From Candidatus Dadabacteria bacterium (lineage in GTDB: Bacteria > Desulfobacterota_D > UBA1144 > Nemesobacterales > UBA2774): a stretch of 8,821 nt of DNA. How positions within the stretch are numbered: the stretch's first letter is position 1; every line of letters begins with the position of its first letter. Shown here piece by piece: positions 1-5,992 of the stretch. The notes beneath the pieces were generated by a model. That model saw only the letters and a list, made by a program, of their open reading frames with translations, was not told the DNA's origin and searched no databases. The translations under genes and the position numbers were made by a program. The stretch is from the NCBI GenBank assembly GCA_020027805.1, contig JAHKKQ010000083.1:1-8821 (forward strand), read 5' to 3'.

Positions 1-12
1 GCTTTAATAAGA

Positions 13-18
13 CCTCCT
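13..18 (-). promoter_or_regulatory. Possible ribosome binding site of a gene off the left edge
   Basis: Read on the minus strand this is a perfect AGGAGG followed by T and a short AT-rich stretch that reaches the window edge. No ATG, GTG or TTG follows at normal spacing inside the window, so any start codon would lie just beyond position 1. If real, it belongs to a gene diverging from the lipoprotein gene, and 19-139 would be the shared promoter region. It rests on one six-base match and could be chance. Confidence 0.3.
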
Positions 19-102
19 GTAAAAAATCCCTTATTGTCGATGTATTGAGTTATGAGTAAAGTAAAGCGTGAATCCCGCCCGGATATACTTTCCTAAATCG
101 AT

Positions 103-138
103 CGGGAGTGATGTAATACGCCGGGGTGATGTGATACG
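103..138 (+). repeat. Two adjacent 18-bp imperfect tandem repeats before the lipoprotein start
   Basis: Units 103-120 and 121-138 match at 15 of 18 positions. Each has a G-rich, Shine-Dalgarno-like head followed by an ATG that is directly followed by a stop (ATG TAA at 111, ATG TGA at 129). The second unit ends one base before the preferred start codon of the lipoprotein gene at 140 and supplies its weak ribosome binding site (GGGGTGAT, 123-130). The repeat is seen directly; any role in translation is inference. Confidence 0.6.
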
Positions 139-139
139 A

Positions 140-862
140 ATGAATCCGAAACGGTTGATAGTACGCTCAATGCTGTTGTGTTCCCTCCTGTTCGTATGCG
201 GCTGCGTTTACATGAGGCTGTACAAGGTACAAAACCAGCTTAACGACTTCGACGCCAATTTCGAACTGAGCGACAAGGGCGGGCTGGTCCTTATATTTCT
301 GAATCCGGTCCTTCAATCGGGGGATATGGTCTGGCTTATGAAAAACAGCCCCCTCAGGAAGGAGAATAACGGGCAGGGGGAACTGTGGACCTACGTATTC
401 GAGAAGCAATATCTCACGGGGAGCGGCGAGGGGCATGTGTACGATATACCGATATTGATGCTGATGCAGAACGAGATGGTCAAGGAAATCATCTTTCCCG
501 AGCGTTTCCTGAAATATATATCCATTCCGCTCTTGAAAAAGATGTTCTCTTCGATGGGCGAAGCCGAAATAAACAAGCTGTCGAAGAGCGCGAGCTCGAT
601 CTTCCGGGGGAGCGATCCCGGAGAGATACCCGGGATCGAGAACATAGTCGATACGCTGGGCAAGCCCTACTCGATTGAAGAGGAGGACGAGATGACGAAA
701 TATACTTATCTGTATTATCTGAAAAACGGAGAGTCCGGGCCCCGATCCGATTACTTCGAGTTCGAGACGGAGTTTATATTCGATAAGGAAAGCAAGTCGC
801 TCGAGAAGGCCCTGGGCAAGATAAGGGGTCTCACCATGTCGCTCGATTTCACGTCGGAGTGA
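140..862 (+). CDS. Hypothetical lipoprotein, 240 aa
   Basis: I do not recognise the family. The start at ATG 140 gives a classic lipoprotein signal: a basic n-region (NPKRLIVR), a hydrophobic stretch (residues 11-19) and the lipobox VCGC with Cys22 as the lipidation site. The residue after Cys is Val rather than Asp, which fits outer-membrane sorting in a diderm. A GTG at 68 would add 24 residues but would put a polar extension before the signal peptide. The mature part is soluble-looking with no further clear membrane span. Residues 165-229 (a GKP turn, aromatic strand YTYLYYL, acidic strand ending FIFD, then a Leu/Lys helix) loosely recall the BamE/SmpA type of small lipoprotein domain; this is a weak pattern impression only. 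It stands alone and runs convergently toward the ergothioneine operon. Confidence 0.8.
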   Translation: MNPKRLIVRSMLLCSLLFVCGCVYMRLYKVQNQLNDFDANFELSDKGGLVLIFLNPVLQSGDMVWLMKNSPLRKENNGQGELWTYVFEKQYLTGSGEGHVYDIPILMLMQNEMVKEIIFPERFLKYISIPLLKKMFSSMGEAEINKLSKSASSIFRGSDPGEIPGIENIVDTLGKPYSIEEEDEMTKYTYLYYLKNGESGPRSDYFEFETEFIFDKESKSLEKALGKIRGLTMSLDFTSE

Positions 863-883
863 GCGGCAAGGTGAGATTATAGC

Positions 884-913
884 GAGGCGGATTCGGATTT
901 TGCCTCTTATTTA
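884..913 (+). terminator. Weak rho-independent terminator after the lipoprotein gene
   Basis: GAGGC at 884-888 pairs with GCCTC at 902-906, and the stem can be extended inward by two G-U pairs and one A-T pair to leave a 7-base loop. A T-rich tail (TTATTTATT) follows. It starts 21 bases after the lipoprotein stop codon. The stem is short and the tail is interrupted by A, so strength is uncertain. Confidence 0.45.
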
Positions 914-932
914 TTAATAAGCGGGTTGCCGC
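905..932 (-). terminator. Possible weak terminator of the egt operon
   Basis: On the minus strand GCGG-CAAC-CCGC (921-932) forms a 4-bp stem with a 4-base loop, followed by an AT-rich tail, TTATTAATAAATAA. It lies 57 bases past the stop of the DUF427 gene. With the plus-strand hairpin at 884-913 it would make a shared convergent terminator region. The stem is very short. Confidence 0.25.
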
Positions 933-989
933 CCGATGACAGGCCGTTGCCGGTCTGATATTCTCGATATCGGAACCGATCTTGTAAAT

Positions 990-1484
990 TCACCAGCCTT
1001 CCGTTCCGGGCTCGCCCTTGAAAGGGCCCGCGATGTCGGCTGTAATCCACCCGCCGTAATATCTGCCGGCCTGTCCTTTTACAAGCTCTCCGTCGAGGTA
1101 GCACGCGTCCATCATCTGCGGATAAAAGGCGATATAGTCCCTAATTCCTTCATAACCCGGCGCGGGGTCGGGGTAGCACCAAGCGGCGTTCTCGCTCCGC
1201 TTGTCGTGGACTGAAACGGCATAATAGGTGGCCGCTCCCTTCCACTCGCACACCGTCATCCTGCCGGTCGGTATGAGATATTTTATTTCGATGTCTTCCC
1301 TGGGGATGTAATACACCGGAGGGCTGCTCGTCTCGAGGACCCGCTTTGTGTCGGTCGAATCCGCGATAAGCACGTTATTGAAGAAGACCTCCACGTGCTT
1401 GGGGGAATCCTCGATGCGCGGCGGCCTCGGGTAGTCCCACACTGATTCCTGTCCGGGTCCGGGTACTATGCGTTTACGGTTCAT
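990..1484 (-). CDS. DUF427-family protein (PF04248), third gene of the egt operon
   Basis: This 164-residue protein carries the conserved blocks of the DUF427 family over its full length: ESVWDYPRPP (13-22), LETSSPPVYYIP (50-61), CEWKG (79-83), AWCYPDPAPGY (101-111), FYPQMMDACYLDGE (120-133) and a Gly/Trp-rich C-terminus ending GPFKGEPGTEGW. It has no signal peptide or membrane span, so it is probably cytoplasmic. The biochemical function of the family is not known to me. Conserved Cys79 and Glu80 and the aromatic residues suggest a ligand-binding pocket, which is inference. The start is well placed: GGAG (1490-1493) sits five bases before ATG 1484. It begins 37 bases after the egtD stop on the same strand and is probably co-transcribed with egtB and egtD. 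Confidence 0.9.
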   Translation of the reverse strand: MNRKRIVPGPGQESVWDYPRPPRIEDSPKHVEVFFNNVLIADSTDTKRVLETSSPPVYYIPREDIEIKYLIPTGRMTVCEWKGAATYYAVSVHDKRSENAAWCYPDPAPGYEGIRDYIAFYPQMMDACYLDGELVKGQAGRYYGGWITADIAGPFKGEPGTEGW

Positions 1485-1521
1485 TCCTGCTCCGATTTAT
1501 TTTGTATTGGCAAATAGAAAT

Positions 1522-2484
1522 CTATCCGGCCTTCAGGTACTGGACGCTGAACTTCTTATCCTCGTCCGTCCATACCCTCTCGACGCTGTAGTGATCCGAT
1601 ACGAGCTCACGGAAACCTTCGACTCTGTATTTATATGAGTATTCGGTCAGTATCGTTTCGTCCTTTCTGAAACGGAAGCTTGTACTGTCGACCTTGACCC
1701 TCTGGTTTATAACGCTCTCGAGATGCATCTCGATCCTGCTGTCCCGGGGATTGAAGAAGGCTTTGTGTCTCCATTTCGCTAAGTCGAAATCCGTGCCTAT
1801 CTCGCGGTTAAGTCTTTTCAAAATATTCAGATTGAATTCGGCGGTCACTCCCTTCGCGTCGTTATACGCGTCTTCGAGGGTCTTAACGTCTTTAACGAGG
1901 TCGACTCCGATCAGGAGACCGCTTCCCCGGCCCGCGTGCTTCGCTATTCTGCCAAGGAACCTGGCTGCGGAATCGGGCTTAAAATTGCCGATTGTCGAAC
2001 CCGGATAGAAAAAGACGGTGTGTGAAAATGGGAAGTCGAATCTGGGGAGGCTCAGCGGCTGCGTGTAGTCGGCATAGACGGGCATTATCCTAAGCCCCGG
2101 ATAATCGGCCGCGAGGGTTTTTACCGATTCGATCAGATGCTCTTCCGAGATGTCGATCGGCACGTAGCCGGAAAGGTTTCTCAGGTTCTCGAGAAGCAGC
2201 CTGATCTTGACGCTGCTCCCGCTGCCGAGCTCCACGAGGAGACAGCTCCCGCCGAGATAGGAACAAATCTCGTCTATATTGTCCTTCATTATTCCGACTT
2301 CGGTGCGCGTCGGATAGTATTCCTCGAGCCCGCATATCTCGTCGAACAGTGCCGAGCCCCTCTTGTCGTAAAAGAGCTTGCAGGGCAGCACCTTTTGCGG
2401 TTTCTCAAACCCGGTAATAACCTCGCTTACGAGGCTTTCCCTCTCGTATTCGGATTTGTCTAATCGCAGGACATTTTTTTTCAT
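1522..2484 (-). CDS. egtD: L-histidine N-alpha-methyltransferase (ergothioneine/hercynine synthesis)
   Basis: EgtD uses three S-adenosylmethionine molecules to convert histidine to hercynine, the first step of ergothioneine synthesis, in the cytoplasm. The 320-residue length is normal for the family. Visible landmarks are PCKLFYDKRGSALFDEI (34-50), the SAM-binding VELGSGSS (84-91) with the acidic YVPIDIS (107-113), FYPGSTIGNFKP (159-170) and GVDLVKD (193-199). Residues expected to hold histidine, from memory of the mycobacterial enzyme (Tyr56, Asn166, Tyr206, Met252, Glu282, Ser284), appear here as Tyr56, Asn167, Tyr207, Met253, Glu281 and Ser283, so histidine specificity looks intact. ATG 2484 has no clear Shine-Dalgarno. 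The gene follows egtB by 54 bases and precedes the DUF427 gene by 37, all on the same strand. Confidence 0.96.
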   Translation of the reverse strand: MKKNVLRLDKSEYERESLVSEVITGFEKPQKVLPCKLFYDKRGSALFDEICGLEEYYPTRTEVGIMKDNIDEICSYLGGSCLLVELGSGSSVKIRLLLENLRNLSGYVPIDISEEHLIESVKTLAADYPGLRIMPVYADYTQPLSLPRFDFPFSHTVFFYPGSTIGNFKPDSAARFLGRIAKHAGRGSGLLIGVDLVKDVKTLEDAYNDAKGVTAEFNLNILKRLNREIGTDFDLAKWRHKAFFNPRDSRIEMHLESVINQRVKVDSTSFRFRKDETILTEYSYKYRVEGFRELVSDHYSVERVWTDEDKKFSVQYLKAG

Positions 2485-2538
2485 CGGATTATATGTTTAT
2501 ACGCTCTGACAGGATGTTTGGATTTGCCTGATTTCCGC

Positions 2539-3879
2539 TTACCGTGAATCTTTAGCAAGCCTTATGCCCGTGAACTGCCACCTCGCGTCGGGCGGGAAAA
2601 AGTTCCTGTATGTTTTTCTGATGTGCGACTTCGATGTGGCGCACGAACCCCCTCTCAGCACGAATTGGTTGCACATGAACTTCCCGTTGTATTCCCCGAG
2701 CGCCCCGGGGAGGGTCTTGAATCCCGGGTATGAAGTGTAGGGGCTCTGGGTCCACTCCCAGACGTCACCGTAGATTTGATGAAGCGGGTGTTTATCTTTA
2801 ACAGACGTATGCGCCTCGGGGTGGAAGGACAGTTTCTCTGCGAAATTCCCTTCGACGGGCAGCCCCGCTGCGGCGGCCTCCCACTCGGCTTCGGTCGGAA
2901 GCCTCGCTCCCGCCCAGCGCGCGTATGCGTCGGCCTCGAAATAGGACACGTGACATACGGGCTCCTCGGGATTTACGCTCCTCATGCCGGACAGGGTGAA
3001 ACAGGCCCATTTGCCGTTCTTCCGCTCCCAGTATAAGGGCGCTATCCAGTTCCTCGATTCGACCGCTGCCCGGCCTTCCGAGAGCCAGAGCTCGGGAGTA
3101 TCATAACCGCCGTCTTCGATAAACCCGAGGTATTCGCCGTTCGTGACAAGGCGCGACTGAAGGCGGAACGGCTCAAGGTAAACCTTGTGCCGGGGGTATT
3201 CGTTGTCGTAACCGAACCCTTTCCCCTCGTGCCCGATGAGATTCACGCCGCCTTCGAAATCGATCCATTTCACGGGAGGGCCTCCTTTCGCGGTCTTCCC
3301 GTTATGGCTCTTGTTCGCCGCATAAACCGGACGGAGCGGATTCTCCGAGAATACGTGTTTTATATCCGTTACTATCAATTCCTGATGCTGCTGCTCGTGG
3401 TGTATTCCGATCTCGATTACCGGAGAGAATTTTTTCCACTCCCTTTCGTCCGCGCCGTCCATGAACCCGATCATGTGCTCATCGACGTAGTTCCTGTAAT
3501 TATAGGTCTCTTCGACCGTCGGTCTCGAGATGAGGCCCCGCTTGGGTCTCAGGTGTCTTTCTCCGGCCTGGATGTAGTAAGAATTAAAGAGGTACGCGTA
3601 TTGCGGGCTCGGAGACTTGTATCCTTTAACGGCTTTGGAAAGTACGAACGTCTCGAAGAACCAGCTCGTGTGAGCGAGGTGCCATTTGGTGGGGCTGACG
3701 TCGGGCATGGACTGTATGACGTAGTCTTCTGTCTCGAGGGGCTCGGCAAGGGTGTGCGAGAAACCCCTTACAGCCTTAAAGCTCCGACTCAGGTATTCCC
3801 CCGGGGGTGCGCCGGAACCCGCATGATCACCTCTGGCTTTCATGGGATTGTTCTCTCGGGATTTAGTCCTTGCTTCCAT
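2539..3879 (-). CDS. egtB: Hercynine oxygenase / sulfoxide synthase EgtB
   Basis: EgtB is an iron- and O2-dependent enzyme that joins a thiol to the imidazole carbon of hercynine as a sulfoxide. From ATG 3879 it has 446 residues in two domains. The N-terminal DinB-like bundle carries the iron-ligand motifs WHLAH (66-70) and HHEQQHQE (160-167, an H-x3-H pair at 161 and 165). The C-terminal formylglycine-generating-enzyme-like (FGE-sulfatase) fold spans roughly 205-443, with RLPTEAEWE (326-334), GDVWEWT (371-377), LRGGSCAT (408-415) and FTGIRLA (436-442). In the mycobacterial enzyme the C-terminal segment holds Asp416 and Arg420, which bind gamma-glutamylcysteine. The aligned RNFFPPDARWQF (425-436) has Phe and Ala there, as in the cysteine-using type. 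No egtA or egtC lies nearby. A TTG at 3936 is a longer alternative start, but the strong GGGAG supports 3879. Confidence 0.95.
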   Translation of the reverse strand: MEARTKSRENNPMKARGDHAGSGAPPGEYLSRSFKAVRGFSHTLAEPLETEDYVIQSMPDVSPTKWHLAHTSWFFETFVLSKAVKGYKSPSPQYAYLFNSYYIQAGERHLRPKRGLISRPTVEETYNYRNYVDEHMIGFMDGADEREWKKFSPVIEIGIHHEQQHQELIVTDIKHVFSENPLRPVYAANKSHNGKTAKGGPPVKWIDFEGGVNLIGHEGKGFGYDNEYPRHKVYLEPFRLQSRLVTNGEYLGFIEDGGYDTPELWLSEGRAAVESRNWIAPLYWERKNGKWACFTLSGMRSVNPEEPVCHVSYFEADAYARWAGARLPTEAEWEAAAAGLPVEGNFAEKLSFHPEAHTSVKDKHPLHQIYGDVWEWTQSPYTSYPGFKTLPGALGEYNGKFMCNQFVLRGGSCATSKSHIRKTYRNFFPPDARWQFTGIRLAKDSR

Positions 3880-3884
3880 TTTAT

Positions 3885-3889
3885 CTCCC
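3885..3889 (-). promoter_or_regulatory. Ribosome binding site fixing the egtB start
   Basis: On the minus strand GGGAG lies five bases (ATAAA) before ATG 3879. This is why I place the start there and not at the in-frame TTG 3936 or ATG 3843. All conserved EgtB sequence lies downstream of each of these. Confidence 0.75.
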
Positions 3890-3955
3890 GGAATGTCCCC
3901 CGTTCGAGCCGTTCCTGAAAAGGGGGAATTTGCCAAGTTTAAGGCCCAAAGTCAG

Positions 3956-4001
3956 TATCTACAAATATTTATTTAGTTTACCGAATCTTGATTTTAATCA
4001 A
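3956..4001 (-). promoter_or_regulatory. FNR/CRP-type inverted repeat and possible promoter before egtB
   Basis: TTGATTTTAATCAA (3988-4001) is a perfect TTGAT-N4-ATCAA palindrome, the known consensus of FNR/ANR-type sites in the CRP/FNR family. Its centre is about 115 bases upstream of the egtB ATG. On the minus strand, TATTTG (3962-3967) and TAGATA (3956-3961) are possible -10 elements. They would place the site near -40 to -46, close to the -41.5 of class II activation. No good -35 box is seen, as is common for activated promoters. No regulator gene is in the window. The site is seen; regulation of egtBD by it is inference. Confidence 0.45.
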
Positions 4002-4013
4002 AGCATGAAATTA

Positions 4014-4035
4014 TTAAGGGTGCGTTAAGGGCGCC
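4014..4035. repeat. Two adjacent 11-bp direct repeats upstream of egtB
   Basis: TTAAGGGTGCG (4014-4024) is followed at once by TTAAGGGCGCC (4025-4035), with 9 of 11 positions alike. The second copy also forms a small inverted repeat, TAAGG-GCG-CCTTA. There is no T-run on either side, so it is not an obvious terminator for hisG. A binding site is possible but unproven. Confidence 0.4.
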
Positions 4036-4115
4036 TTAGAATATATAGGGCTAAAAAGTTGTTAGGATACTATACGGTCTTTTAAAGCATGACCCCCCTT
4101 GATCGAAAGACGAAA

Positions 4116-4739
4116 TCAGCTCCCCCTCACTTCCTTCAATTTCCTGATCAGCTCTTTTATTTCCTCGGATTTGACCTTCATGCTGACCCTGTTTACGACG
4201 AGCCTGGCTGAGATTTCCGCAATGGTTTCGAACTCGATAAGATTATTTTTCTTGAGCGTTTTCCCTGTTGCCGTGAGGTCCACTATGACGTCCGAGAGAC
4301 CGACTATGGGGGCGAGCTCGACAGAGCCGTAGAGCTTCACGATCTCGGCCCCTACGCCTTTTGCAGAGAAGTGCTCATGGGCGATCCTGGGATACTTGGT
4401 CGCTATTCTGAGTGACCCGGCCGATGAATACTCGAAGCCCTTGGGCGCCGCCACAACCAATTTACATTTTCCAATAGCCAGGTCTAGCGGCTCATACAGG
4501 TAGTGTTTTTCTTCCATGAGCGTATCCATGCCGACTATACCGCAATCGGCCGCGCCGTATTCGACATAGGGTGGTATATCGGTCGGGCGTATTATCAGTA
4601 TTTTTAGTTTAAGGGACGGGTATTCGAAGATCAGCTTCCTTGAATCTTTCAATATATTGTCGACGGGATAGCCCGCTTTTTTCAGTATATTTACTTCCTC
4701 GTCGAGCAGCCTTCCCCTTGCGATTGCAAGCGTTATCAT
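4116..4739 (-). CDS. hisG: ATP phosphoribosyltransferase, short form (HisG-S)
   Basis: HisG condenses ATP with PRPP to give phosphoribosyl-ATP, the first and feedback-controlled step of histidine synthesis. At 207 residues it is the short form, lacking the C-terminal regulatory domain of the roughly 290-residue long form. Short HisG normally works in a complex with HisZ, which is not encoded here. The HisG signature is complete: ELAPIVGLSDVIVDLTATG (141-159) followed by KTL, with the PRPP-binding Asp-Leu-Thr-Ala-Thr-Gly. RPTDIPPYVEYGAADCGIVG (51-70) is also typical. The ATG at 4739 overlaps the murA stop as ATGA, and a strong GGGAG (4745-4749) lies inside the end of murA, so translation is probably coupled. 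No other his gene follows; downstream lies the egt promoter region. Confidence 0.96.
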   Translation of the reverse strand: MITLAIARGRLLDEEVNILKKAGYPVDNILKDSRKLIFEYPSLKLKILIIRPTDIPPYVEYGAADCGIVGMDTLMEEKHYLYEPLDLAIGKCKLVVAAPKGFEYSSAGSLRIATKYPRIAHEHFSAKGVGAEIVKLYGSVELAPIVGLSDVIVDLTATGKTLKKNNLIEFETIAEISARLVVNRVSMKVKSEEIKELIRKLKEVRGS

Positions 4740-5992
4740 TCTTTCTCCCTCCAGATACTGGCTCCTAAAGTTTCGAGTTTGCTGTCGAGTTTGTCGTAGC
4801 CCCTGTCAAGGTGGTAGACCCTCGATATCTCTGTTCTTCCGACCGCGGCGAGTCCCGCCAGGACCAGCGAGGCGCTCGCCCTGAGATCGCTCGCCATAGT
4901 CGGCGCGCCGCTCAGGTGCTTGACTCCCCTTACGACCGCGCTGTTTCCGACGAGCTTGATATCGGCGCCCATCCGTCTCAGCTCTCCGGCGTGGAGGAAC
5001 CGCTGAGGAAAAATAGTTTCAGTAAGCACGCTGAGCCCGTCTGACGTGCTCATGAGAGTCATCATTTGCGCCTGCATGTCGGTCGGGAAACCGGGGTAGG
5101 GCAGGGTAGTGATGTCCGTGCTTTTTATTTCCCCGTTCGACTTCACCCTGATCCCGCCGTTCTCGCGGGTTATGTGCGCCCCGATCTCGATGAGCTTTCC
5201 TATGAGGGCGCCCATGTTCTCGAAGCGGCAGTTCCTGATCATGAGGTCCCCTTTTGTGAGCACTGAGGCTATCATGTAGGTCCCCGCTTCTATCCTGTCG
5301 GGCATCACCTCGTAGTCTGTGAGTGGGGAGAGCTTCTTTACCCCTCTTATCGTTATTATGTCAGTCCCTATGCCGGTGATATCGGCGCCCATCTTGTTGA
5401 GCGCGGTCACGAGGTCGGTCACTTCAGGCTCGCATGCGGCGTTAAGGAGTACCGTTTCCCCCTCCGCAAGCACGGAGGAAAGAATAAGGTTCTCGGTCCC
5501 GGTCACAGTCGAAACATCGAACGGTATTATTCCGCCCGTGAGCCTGGGTGCGCTCGTTTCGACATAACCCTCCTCGATCTGGATTTTCGAGCCCAGGATG
5601 GAGAGACCCTTCAGATGCTGGTCTATCGGCCGCTCCCCTATGGCGCAGCCGCCGGGAAGCGAAACGCGGGCTTTCCCGAACCTGGCGGTGAGCGGGCCCA
5701 GGACTAGTACGGATGCCCGCATTGTCTTAACGAGGTCATAAGGGGCCTCCCAGTTGTTTAAACCCGAAGAGTCTATAGTGAGGGTGCCGCTGTCGTATTC
5801 CACGTCGGCTCCGAGTATCTGGAGCAGCTTCGCCATTGTCCTCACGTCGGCGAGGTCGGGGACATTCGTGATTATATTCTTTCCTTCCGACAGAATGCAT
5901 GCAGCCATGAGCGGTAAAACCGCGTTTTTGGCGCCGCTGACCACGATTTCGCCTTCGAGCCTTTTTCCGCCCTCGACAACTATTTTTTCCAT
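4736..5992 (-). CDS. murA: UDP-N-acetylglucosamine 1-carboxyvinyltransferase MurA
   Basis: MurA transfers enolpyruvate from PEP to UDP-GlcNAc, the first committed cytoplasmic step of peptidoglycan synthesis. The 418-residue length is normal. Seen in order are Lys22 in GAKNA (20-24), Arg92 in TMRAS, and the catalytic loop LPGGCAIGERP with Cys116 (Cys115 in E. coli). Further on come PDRIEAGTYM, the catalytic Asp of FPTDMQAQ, and DLRASASLVLAGL near the C-terminus. The Cys (not Asp) in the loop predicts that fosfomycin can alkylate it. The start at 5992 has GAGGG (5997-6001) four bases upstream and matches the family N-terminus. A 42-residue longer reading from 6118 only reads into prmC. The gene overlaps the prmC end by 13 bases and the hisG start by 4. 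Confidence 0.97.
   Translation of the reverse strand: MEKIVVEGGKRLEGEIVVSGAKNAVLPLMAACILSEGKNIITNVPDLADVRTMAKLLQILGADVEYDSGTLTIDSSGLNNWEAPYDLVKTMRASVLVLGPLTARFGKARVSLPGGCAIGERPIDQHLKGLSILGSKIQIEEGYVETSAPRLTGGIIPFDVSTVTGTENLILSSVLAEGETVLLNAACEPEVTDLVTALNKMGADITGIGTDIITIRGVKKLSPLTDYEVMPDRIEAGTYMIASVLTKGDLMIRNCRFENMGALIGKLIEIGAHITRENGGIRVKSNGEIKSTDITTLPYPGFPTDMQAQMMTLMSTSDGLSVLTETIFPQRFLHAGELRRMGADIKLVGNSAVVRGVKHLSGAPTMASDLRASASLVLAGLAAVGRTEISRVYHLDRGYDKLDSKLETLGASIWREKE

Noticed and set aside
68..139. GTG start for the lipoprotein gene
   Set aside because: It would place 24 polar and charged residues before the signal peptide; ATG 140 gives a normal lipoprotein signal.
936..1214. Plus-strand open frame across the DUF427 3' end
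   Set aside because: It overlaps conserved DUF427 coding sequence on the other strand and has no family signature.
3187..3918. 243-codon open frame on the plus strand opposite egtB
   Set aside because: It lies almost wholly antisense to a well-conserved EgtB, resembles no known protein and has no convincing ribosome binding site. It is a codon-bias shadow.
3880..3936. TTG start giving a 465-residue EgtB
   Set aside because: The added residues show no conserved features, and GGGAG before ATG 3879 is a better start signal.
3937..4115. Possible rho-independent terminator of hisG
   Set aside because: No stem followed by a T-run is found on the minus strand. The TAAGG-GCG-CCTTA hairpin (4026-4038) lacks a tail, so hisG transcription may end by Rho or read on.
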